Assembly: GCF_946885855.1 (NCBI RefSeq)
Contig: NZ_CAMPHH010000157.1
Coordinates: 1 to 7,999, forward strand
Reading direction: 5' to 3'
DNA length: 7,999 bases
From: an uncultured Actinotalea sp.
GTDB taxonomy: Bacteria; Actinomycetota; Actinomycetes; Actinomycetales; Cellulomonadaceae
Below are positions 1-5,013 of the stretch, piece by piece. How positions within the stretch are numbered: the stretch's first letter is position 1; each line of letters starts with the position of its first letter. The notes beneath the pieces were generated by a model. That model had not been told where the DNA came from, did no database searches, and was given only the letters and a program-made list of their open reading frames with translations. Made by a program: the position numbers and the translations under genes.

Positions 1-55
1 CAGGCGGGCGGCGACGCGGCCGAGCTCCGCGGCCTGCTCGACGGTGCACGGGCGG
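1..55. other. Out-of-frame terminal segment (possible assembly junction)
   Basis: On the minus strand these bases encode a kinase-like peptide in a frame shifted by two relative to bases 56-263. Homology-like content changes frame at roughly 50-60, which places the junction about 55 bases from the window end. I found no second copy of this segment elsewhere in the window. It mirrors the 55-base terminal segment at the right end. Confidence 0.5.
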
Positions 56-263
56 TGAGCTCGTCGAGGAACGCGCGCTCCGCGGCGGGGGCACCGGGGT
101 GGTGGACGGACCGGTGCGGCCCGATGCGCAGCGCCAGCGGGCCACCCGGGGCGTCCACGCGGCAGACGGTGTTGTACGACGTGCTGACCTCGGTGAACGG
201 TGCGTCGGCCAGGCCGTAGGCCGCGAGGGCCGCGTGTGCCGCGGCCTGCAGTCCCCCCGTCAT
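1..263 (-). CDS. Aminoglycoside phosphotransferase-like kinase, N-terminal fragment with frame break
   Basis: The ATG at 263-261 opens a protein whose first 70 residues resemble the N-lobe of the APH/choline kinase-like phosphotransferase family. It has a predicted helix, then 'TSYNTVCRVDAPGG', then the strand 'LALRIG' and a charged helix 'AAERAFLDEL'. After about base 57 the starting frame becomes Arg/Ser/Pro-rich and non-family-like. The +2-shifted frame instead gives 'CTVEQAAELGRVAARL', which looks like the family segment just before the catalytic-loop region (usually '..lG.llArLH'). About 45-60 residues that normally separate these elements are absent, so the gene looks deleted and frame-broken at base ~55 as well as running off the window. 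The N-lobe assignment is moderately sure; the substrate (antibiotic, homoserine, methylthioribose or other) is unknown. It lies 43 bases downstream of the flavodoxin-fold gene on the same strand but has its own -10 candidate. Confidence 0.6.
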   Translation of the reverse strand, partial: MTGGLQAAAHAALAAYGLADAPFTEVSTSYNTVCRVDAPGGPLALRIGPHRSVHHPGAPAAERAFLDELTARAPSSRPRSSAASPPA

Positions 264-269
264 CCCCCG

Positions 270-275
270 AGGGTA
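270..275 (-). promoter_or_regulatory. -10 element of probable leaderless promoter for the kinase-like gene
   Basis: On the minus strand TACCCT is followed by six bases (CGGGGG) and then the ATG at 263. A TANNNT hexamer ending six bases before the start codon would place transcription initiation at the A of ATG, the typical actinobacterial leaderless geometry. No good -35 element is visible. The same spacing occurs upstream of the gene starting at 3362. Confidence 0.4.
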
Positions 276-306
276 CGGGTGCGACGGGTGACCACGGGTG
301 CCGTCG

Positions 307-1023
307 TCAGAGCCGGTCGCCGTACGGGTGGCCGAAGCGCTCGCCGTCCTCCCAGGCCGTCCCCGAGGTGCCGTACTGCGGGATGCCGCCGGCGCGCTTG
401 AGGAGGGCGGCCATGTGCAGCAGGTTCCACGTCATGAACGTCAGGCTGCGCTGGGTGAAGACGTTCTCCGGGCCGCCGGAGCCCTCGTCCGCGTAGGACG
501 GACCGGGTCCGGCCTCGCCGACCCAGCCGCAGTCCGCCTGCGGCGGGATCGTGTAGCCGATGTGCTGCAGGGAGTAGAGGACGTTCATGCCGGCGTGCTT
601 GTAGCCGTCCTCGTTGCCGGTGACGACGAGCCCGCCGACCTTGCCGTAGAAGAGGTACTGGCCCCGGTCGTTCGTCTCGCCGGACAGGGCGTACAGGCGC
701 TCGATGACGCGCGTCGCGACGCTCGACTTCTCGCCCAGCCACAGCGGCGTGCCGAGCACGAGGATGTCCGCGTCGAGCACGCGGGGGGTGAGGTCCGGCC
801 AGGCGTCGTCGGGGAAGCCCGCCTCGCGCATGTCCGGCTGGACGCCGGGGGCGATGGGGTGGTCGACCGCGCGGATCTGGTCGACCGTGACGCCGGCGCC
901 GCGCATGATCGCGATCGAGTTGTCCATGAGCGCCTGCGTGTTCGATCCCTGCGGGCTCGGTGTGAGCGTGCAGTTGATGAACAGGGCGCGCAGGTCGGAG
1001 CAGTCGGGGGGCGTCGTCGTCAT
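307..1023 (-). CDS. Flavodoxin-fold NAD(P)H-dependent oxidoreductase
   Basis: The 238-residue protein fits the NADPH-dependent FMN reductase / flavodoxin-like fold. Strand 1 'LRALFINCTL' (residues 11-20) leads into the Ser/Gln-rich phosphate-binding loop 'TPSPQGSNTQ' (21-30), expected to hold the FMN phosphate. 'ADILVLGTPLWLGEKS' (85-100) is the second flavin-contact loop, and 'GKVGGLVVTGNEDG' (127-140) is a later strand and loop. The C-terminal third (residues 140-238), with Gly/Pro-rich stretches and 'GHPYGDRL' at the end, is longer than in minimal members. Expected role: cytosolic two-electron reduction of quinones or other acceptors using NAD(P)H; the substrate is unknown. The frame stays open far upstream, but family similarity begins at the ATG at 1023. 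No well-spaced Shine-Dalgarno precedes that ATG; GGGAGGG lies about 18 bases upstream. The gene is divergent from the metalloprotease, with 60 bases between them. Confidence 0.85.
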   Translation of the reverse strand: MTTTPPDCSDLRALFINCTLTPSPQGSNTQALMDNSIAIMRGAGVTVDQIRAVDHPIAPGVQPDMREAGFPDDAWPDLTPRVLDADILVLGTPLWLGEKSSVATRVIERLYALSGETNDRGQYLFYGKVGGLVVTGNEDGYKHAGMNVLYSLQHIGYTIPPQADCGWVGEAGPGPSYADEGSGGPENVFTQRSLTFMTWNLLHMAALLKRAGGIPQYGTSGTAWEDGERFGHPYGDRL

Positions 1024-1083
1024 GCCGGCCAGACGATCATCCCTCCCAGGGCCCTGCAACCGGACGGTGGTTGGATCGGGCGC

Positions 1084-1842
1084 GTGGGCACGGACGGGAT
1101 CGGCGGCTGGGTCGCCGAGGTGTGGGGGCGCGTCTCCTCCCCGCAGCCGGCGCCCGCGGACGCCGTCGTGCTCGGTGCGGCGCTCGCCGTCCTGCTGGTG
1201 CTGGCGGTGCCGACGACGTGGCACGTCGCGCGGCACGCGCTGACCATCGTCCACGAGGCCGCGCACGCCGCGGTCGCCGTGCTCAGCGGCCGGCGGCTCC
1301 AGGGCATCCGGCTGCACTCGGACACGTCGGGGCTCACGGTGTCGGTCGGTCGCCCGCGCGGTCCGGGGATGGTCGCGACGGCGTTCGCCGGGTACCCGGG
1401 TCCGGCGGTGCTCGGGCTCGGCGCTGCCGGGCTGCTGTCCCGCGGGTACGCGGTCGGGGTGCTGTGGGCCCTGCTCCTGGTGCTCGTGCTGGTGCTGCTG
1501 CAGATCCGGAACCTCTACGGCCTGTGGGTCGTGCTGGTCAGCGGCATCGCCCTGGTCGCGCTGACGTCCTGGGCGCCGACGGCGTGGCAGGTCGCCGCCG
1601 CGTACGCCGTCACCTGGTTCCTCCTGCTCGGGGCACCACGGGCGGTCCTCGAGCTGCAGACCGCCCGCCGTCGCGAGCGACGGCGAGGCCGGGGGACGTC
1701 CGACGCCGACGTGCTCGCCGGGCTCACCCGCGTGCCGGCGCTGGTGTGGGTCGGCCTGTTCCTCGTGGTGTGCGTCGGCGCCGTGGTGCTGGGCGGCCTG
1801 TGGATCGTGCCGGGCACGGGACGGCTGGGAGCGGGCGGATGA
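1084..1842 (+). CDS. M50B-like integral membrane zinc metalloprotease
   Basis: This is a 252-residue hydrophobic protein starting at GTG 1084, the only plausible start in the open frame after the divergent gene. A first membrane segment lies near residues 27-43, followed by the zinc-protease motif HEAAH at residues 57-61 (H57, E58, H61). After it come 'AVLSGRRLQGIRL' and 'AGYPGPAVLGLGAAGLL', the pattern expected of the Peptidase_M50B-like family. Further membrane helices include a Leu/Val-rich one encoded near 1465-1500, then 'IRNLYG', a helix at 'AAYAVTWFLLLG', a basic Arg-rich cytoplasmic linker encoded around 1660-1695, and a last helix before the C-terminus. The canonical third S2P motif (NPDG) is not evident, so the site may be incomplete or the family may use other ligands; proteolysis is inferred, not shown. 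The stop codon overlaps the next gene's ATG (ATGA), giving probable translational coupling. No convincing ribosome binding site is seen. Confidence 0.8.
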   Translation: MGTDGIGGWVAEVWGRVSSPQPAPADAVVLGAALAVLLVLAVPTTWHVARHALTIVHEAAHAAVAVLSGRRLQGIRLHSDTSGLTVSVGRPRGPGMVATAFAGYPGPAVLGLGAAGLLSRGYAVGVLWALLLVLVLVLLQIRNLYGLWVVLVSGIALVALTSWAPTAWQVAAAYAVTWFLLLGAPRAVLELQTARRRERRRGRGTSDADVLAGLTRVPALVWVGLFLVVCVGAVVLGGLWIVPGTGRLGAGG

Positions 1843-2564
1843 CACCGGCGAGGGGCGAGGATGGTCCGGTGGAGACGACGCAGGGGACCCCGACGACGCC
1901 GCGCAGCCGGGACGGCAGCGTCCACGTCACCGACGAGCGGGTGAACACGGTCACGCACCTGGCGGCGAGCTGCTTCGCCGTCGTCGGTGCCGCCCTCCTC
2001 ATCGCCCAGGCGAGCACGCAGGGTGACCCCTGGAAGATCGTCGGGTTCGCGGTCTACGGGTTCTCGGTCGTCGCGCTGTTCCTCGCCAGCACCCTCCACC
2101 ACGGCATCGACCGCGGCCCCCGGGTCAACGAGGTGCTCCGCACGCTGGACTACGTGTCGGTGTTCCTGCTCATCGCCGGCTCCGTGACGCCGCTGGTGCT
2201 CGTGCTGTTCCGGAACACCTACGGCTGGACCGTCCTCGGCGCGGTGTGGGCGGTCGCGGGCGTCGGCATCGCGCTGCGCTCGACGCTGCGGGACCTGCCC
2301 AAGTACGTCACCAACACCCTGTACATCGCGCTCGGCTGGATGCCGGTGCTCCTCCTCGGCGCCGGGGTGCCGCTGCCGTTCGGCGCGTACGCGCTCCTGG
2401 CGGCCGGCGGCCTGCTCTACAGCGTGGGCTTCGTGGTGTTCGTCGTCGAGCGCCCGAACCCCGTGCCCGGTTTCCTCGGCTTCCACGAGATCTGGCACGT
2501 GCTCGTGGTGCTCGCCGCCGCCCTGCACTACCTGCTCATGTACCGGTACGTGCTGCCCGCCTGA
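1839..2564 (+). CDS. Hemolysin III family (PAQR-like) membrane protein
   Basis: The 241-residue protein has about seven predicted membrane helices and all the hallmark residues of the hemolysin III/PAQR superfamily: S84-x3-H88 in 'STLHHG', D104 in 'LDYVSVFLL', and H216-x3-H220 in 'FHEIWH'. In adiponectin-receptor relatives these residues coordinate zinc and are linked to lipid-amide hydrolase activity. Bacterial members are annotated as hemolysins, but their physiological role is poorly defined. The N-terminal 30 residues are polar and disordered-looking. The ATG at 1839 overlaps the upstream TGA. An in-frame GTG at 1869 is preceded by a purine-rich GAGGGGCGAGGA and is a credible alternative start that would remove ten residues. 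It ends 12 bases before the convergent oxidoreductase gene, and no strong terminator hairpin is visible in that gap. Confidence 0.9.
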   Translation: MTPARGEDGPVETTQGTPTTPRSRDGSVHVTDERVNTVTHLAASCFAVVGAALLIAQASTQGDPWKIVGFAVYGFSVVALFLASTLHHGIDRGPRVNEVLRTLDYVSVFLLIAGSVTPLVLVLFRNTYGWTVLGAVWAVAGVGIALRSTLRDLPKYVTNTLYIALGWMPVLLLGAGVPLPFGAYALLAAGGLLYSVGFVVFVVERPNPVPGFLGFHEIWHVLVVLAAALHYLLMYRYVLPA

Positions 2565-2576
2565 CGGCGGGGCGCG

Positions 2577-3362
2577 TCAGCCCTGGGCGCCCGCCCGGGC
2601 GTCGCGCCAGCGGACCCACTGCTCCACGAGGGACAGGTCGTAGTCGGGCCCGGAGACGCCGATGGTGAAGAGCGTCGCCCCGGCCGCGACCAGGTCCTCC
2701 CCGACGGCCTCCGGCGGAGCCCCCACACCGACGGACCGCTCGATCGCGGTGGCGTCCCGGCCGACGGCGGCGCCGTGCTCGTCGAGGATCGCGCTCTTGC
2801 GCCGCAGCGTGTCCACGTCGCCGAAGCTGTGCCAGATGTCCGCGTGCTCGGCGACGATGCGCAGCGTCTTGCGCTCACCCCCACCGCCGACCATGACGGG
2901 GATGTCGCGGGTCGGTGCCGGGTTGCCGGCGGCGAGCCGCGCGCGGAGCCGGGGCATGGCCGCGGCGAGGTCGGCGATGCGCGAGCCCGCGGTGCCGAAC
3001 TCGTAGCCGAACTCCGCGTAGTCCTTCTCGAACCAGCCGGCACCGACGCCGAGGATCAACCGGCCGTCCGAGATGTGGTCGACCGTCCGGGCCATGTCCG
3101 CGAGCAGCTCGGGGTTGCGGTAGGAGTTGCAGGCGACGAGCGCGCCGATCTCGACGCGGCTCGTCTGCTCCGCCCAGGCCCCGAGCATCGTCCAGCACTC
3201 GAAGTGCTTGCCGTCCGGGTCCCCGGAGAGCGGGAAGAAGTGGTCCCAGTTGAAGACGACGTCGACGCCGGCGTCCTCGGCCCGGAGCACGGCGTCGCGG
3301 ATCTGCCGGTACTCGGCGTGCTGGGGCTGGAGCTGGACGGCGATGCGGATCGGGTGCGTCAT
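2577..3362 (-). CDS. F420-dependent LLM-class oxidoreductase, Rv1855c-like
   Basis: This 261-residue protein of the bacterial luciferase-like (LLM) TIM-barrel family closely resembles the Rv1855c-type F420-dependent subfamily in its opening 'IRIAVQLQPQHAEY', in 'VVFNWDHFFPLSGDPDGK' (residues 35-52), and in 'GALVACNSYRNPELLADM' (73-90). The classic LLM stretch 'DHISDGRLILGVGAGW' is at 95-110, and the glycine-rich phosphate-binding loop 'PVMVGGGGERKTLRI' is at 155-169. It is expected to be cytosolic, transferring hydride between reduced coenzyme F420 and an unidentified substrate. Its length is a little short of typical family members, but start and end motifs are intact. The start at ATG 3362 is supported by a -10 hexamer six bases upstream, suggesting a leaderless mRNA. 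It is convergent with the hemolysin III gene and divergent from the cellulase gene. Confidence 0.9.
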   Translation of the reverse strand: MTHPIRIAVQLQPQHAEYRQIRDAVLRAEDAGVDVVFNWDHFFPLSGDPDGKHFECWTMLGAWAEQTSRVEIGALVACNSYRNPELLADMARTVDHISDGRLILGVGAGWFEKDYAEFGYEFGTAGSRIADLAAAMPRLRARLAAGNPAPTRDIPVMVGGGGERKTLRIVAEHADIWHSFGDVDTLRRKSAILDEHGAAVGRDATAIERSVGVGAPPEAVGEDLVAAGATLFTIGVSGPDYDLSLVEQWVRWRDARAGAQG

Positions 3363-3368
3363 GCGGCC

Positions 3369-3374
3369 AATCTA
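3369..3374 (-). promoter_or_regulatory. -10 element of probable leaderless promoter for the F420 oxidoreductase
   Basis: The minus strand reads TAGATT, six bases GGCCGC, then ATG. TAGATT fits the actinobacterial -10 consensus TANNNT, and the spacing puts the transcript start at or next to the start codon. There is no Shine-Dalgarno in the six bases, consistent with leaderless translation. No clear -35 is seen. Confidence 0.55.
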
Positions 3375-3419
3375 GGTGTCGCCGCCGCGTGCGCGCCGTG
3401 ACAGATCATGACGCTCGCC

Positions 3420-3447
3420 TTGACAGCGGCGAGGACAGGCGTAGGTT
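3420..3447 (+). promoter_or_regulatory. Promoter of the GH6 cellulase gene
   Basis: A perfect -35 hexamer TTGACA (3420-3425) is followed after 16 bases by TAGGTT (3442-3447), which matches TANNNT. The predicted transcript start is near 3454, giving a 5' leader of about 137 bases. This is the clearest vegetative-type promoter in the window. Confidence 0.65.
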
Positions 3448-3462
3448 CGTGCCGTCGCCGTG

Positions 3463-3476
3463 TGGGAGCGCTCCTA
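3463..3476. promoter_or_regulatory. CelR/CebR-type cellulose-utilisation operator
   Basis: TGGGAGCGCTCCTA matches 13 of 14 positions of the palindrome TGGGAGCGCTCCCA, known as the binding site of the LacI-family repressors CelR (Thermobifida) and CebR (Streptomyces). The only mismatch is T for C at 3475. It lies about 10 bases downstream of the predicted transcript start, where repressor binding would block initiation or early elongation. Expected behaviour from the family: repressor release by cellobiose or a related cello-oligosaccharide. The repressor gene is not in this window. Confidence 0.85.
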
Positions 3477-3515
3477 CGCTGCATGGCCAGCGCCGGAGCG
3501 CCGTCTGCGGTGGCA

Positions 3516-3562
3516 CTCCATGGAGGTCCGACCACCGACGCGCCCTGATCAGACCGTCGGTC
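3516..3562. repeat. Two short inverted repeats in the cellulase 5' leader
   Basis: CTCCATGGAG at 3516-3525 is a perfect ten-base palindrome, and GACCG-T-CGGTC at 3552-3562 is an eleven-base inverted repeat. Both lie between the operator and the start codon. They could be protein-binding sites or small leader hairpins; their loops are very small, so DNA-level palindromes are more likely. Function unknown. Confidence 0.4.
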
Positions 3563-3577
3563 CATCACTTCCGACAG

Positions 3578-3583
3578 AAGGGG
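3578..3583 (+). promoter_or_regulatory. Ribosome binding site of the GH6 gene
   Basis: AAGGGG lies seven bases before ATG 3591 and four bases before an in-frame GTG at 3588. The seven-base spacing favours the ATG start; the GTG would add a single Met. Confidence 0.6.
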
Positions 3584-3590
3584 CTCTGTG

Positions 3591-4940
3591 ATGAGGCAGA
3601 GAGGACGACATGCGGCCGTCGCGGTCACCGCGGCGATGCTGCTGCTGGGAGTCGCGGGCGGCGCCACAGGCGCTCCGGGCGACCTGGACGGGACGCAGCG
3701 TGGGCCCTCGCACGGCACGAGCGCGCTGAACGGCGGGACGCGGTTCTACGTCCCCGAGGACAACGACGCGAGCGTCCAGGCGGAGGCCTTCCAGGGGGCC
3801 GGCATGGTCGAGGAGGCGGCGCTCCTGCGCGAGCTCGCCGCGCAGCAGGAGACGGTGTGGTTGACCGGCGGCACGCCGCAGGAGATCCGCGCGCGGGTGA
3901 CCGGGACGATGGCGGCCGCGAAGGCCCAGCGCCAGACCCCGGTGTTCGCGCTGTACTACGTCCCGGGCCGCGACTGCTCGCAGTACAGCTCCGGCGGCGC
4001 GACGAGCGAGGCCGAGTACCAGGCGTTCGTCGACGCGGTGGCGGCCGGGATCGGCAACGCCAAGGCCGTCGTCGTCATCGAGCCGGACGGCATCGCGCTG
4101 CTGCCGAGCGAGCCCTGGTGCGGGCAGAGCGGTGGCGGCTTCACGGGCAGCCCGGACGACCCGGCGTTCGTGCAGCAGCGGTTCCGAGAGATCCGCTACG
4201 CCGTCACGACGCTCGGTGCCCTGCCCCAGACGGCGACGTACATCGACGCCGGGCACTCCGCCTGGCAGGGGCTGGACGACTACGACGCCTCCTACGGCGA
4301 CCCGAACCTGCAGTACGGGATCGTCGACCGGCTCCGCATGGCCGGGATCGACCAGGCGACGGGCTTCGCGCTCAACACCTCGAACTACCGGGCGACCGAG
4401 GAGCTCATCGCCTACGGGGAGCGGGTGTCGAAGTGCCTCCATGCCGTCCAGGACGAGCCGGTGCCGGACATCGAGGCCGGCTACGCCCCACAGGTGGGTA
4501 CGCCGTGCCCGTCGGAGGCGGAGCTCGACGCGATGCCGGTGAAGAAGAACGCGATGACCCCCTTCGTGCTCGACACGAGCCGGAACGGTCAGGGCCCGTG
4601 GGTGCTGGGCGACCCGGCGACCACCGACGACGACGCCGCGGCGTTCACGGCCGAGTACGGCTACGCCACCGGCGACCCGGAGATCTGGTGCAACCCGCCG
4701 GGGATGGGCCTGGGGCTGCGCCCGACGACGGACACCGGTCACCCGCTCGTGGACGCGTACCTCTGGGTGAAGGTCCCCGGGCAGTCGGACGGGCGCTGCA
4801 CGCGCGGTATCGCGGAGGGCGACCTCCCGGAGCCCGGCTACGACGTGGTGCGGGAGATGGTCGACCCGATCGCCGGCGGCTGGTTCGTGGAGCAGGCGCT
4901 CGAGCTCGCGCGGCTCGCGGAGCCGGCGCTGGTCCCGTGA
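3591..4940 (+). CDS. Secreted GH6 cellulase (cellobiohydrolase-like), no CBM
   Basis: This 449-residue secreted glycoside hydrolase family 6 enzyme would hydrolyse beta-1,4-glucan with inversion. An N-terminal Sec signal peptide (basic residues 2-7, hydrophobic 8-24, cleavage near 28) precedes a single catalytic domain from about residue 45. GH6 signature 1 is 'YYVPGRDCSQYSSGG' (R127, D128, C129). Signature 2 is 'VVVIEPDGIALL' with the proposed catalytic acid D166. Also present are 'YIDAGHSAW' (D219), 'LDTSRNG' (D328), 'WCNPPG' (C367) and 'WVKVPGQSDG' (K394, Q398, D400). Cysteines 129/177 and 367/403 match the two family disulfides. The D166-D400 distance (234) and the ending 'DPIAGGWFVEQALELARL' resemble bacterial exocellulases such as Thermobifida Cel6B. 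The D128-D166 distance (38) matches endoglucanase Cel6A. There is no carbohydrate-binding module or Pro/Thr linker. Expression is probably repressed through the operator at 3463-3476. Exo versus endo action is inferred. Confidence 0.93.
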   Translation: MRQRGRHAAVAVTAAMLLLGVAGGATGAPGDLDGTQRGPSHGTSALNGGTRFYVPEDNDASVQAEAFQGAGMVEEAALLRELAAQQETVWLTGGTPQEIRARVTGTMAAAKAQRQTPVFALYYVPGRDCSQYSSGGATSEAEYQAFVDAVAAGIGNAKAVVVIEPDGIALLPSEPWCGQSGGGFTGSPDDPAFVQQRFREIRYAVTTLGALPQTATYIDAGHSAWQGLDDYDASYGDPNLQYGIVDRLRMAGIDQATGFALNTSNYRATEELIAYGERVSKCLHAVQDEPVPDIEAGYAPQVGTPCPSEAELDAMPVKKNAMTPFVLDTSRNGQGPWVLGDPATTDDDAAAFTAEYGYATGDPEIWCNPPGMGLGLRPTTDTGHPLVDAYLWVKVPGQSDGRCTRGIAEGDLPEPGYDVVREMVDPIAGGWFVEQALELARLAEPALVP

Positions 4941-4966
4941 CGGTCCGGCCCTGACCTGACCGGAGC

Positions 4967-5003
4967 GCCGAGGGGGTCCTTCCTGGTGCAGGGCCCCCTC
5001 GGC
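4967..5003. terminator. Bidirectional hairpin terminator between GH6 and ADP-ribosylglycohydrolase
   Basis: GCCGAGGGGG (4967-4976) pairs perfectly with CCCCCTCGGC (4994-5003). The stem can extend inward by a G:T and two G:C pairs, leaving an 11-base loop. It sits 26 bases after the cellulase stop and 10 bases beyond the convergent gene's stop, so it could serve both. There is no T-run on either side, which is common for hairpins in this GC range. Confidence 0.8.
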
Positions 5004-5013
5004 CGGGCACGGG

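Noticed and set aside
1024..1083. Divergent promoter between the flavodoxin-fold and metalloprotease genes
   Set aside because: One must exist nearby, but no convincing -10/-35 pair could be identified on either strand.
1024..1845. Minus-strand extension of the flavodoxin-fold gene to a 512-residue protein
   Set aside because: The extension is antisense to the metalloprotease, Arg/His/Gln/Pro-rich, and lacks the hydrophobic or family patterns seen in the sense frame.
2565..2576. Terminator between the hemolysin III and F420 oxidoreductase genes
   Set aside because: The 12-base gap holds no inverted repeat of useful length.
3588..3590. GTG at 3588 as the GH6 start
   Set aside because: It is only four bases from the AAGGGG site; the next codon, ATG 3591, has better spacing. 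The difference is a single residue.
3389..4954. Plus-strand 521-residue frame overlapping the GH6 gene
   Set aside because: It is an Arg/Gly-rich shadow of the GH6 frame, which carries all the family motifs.
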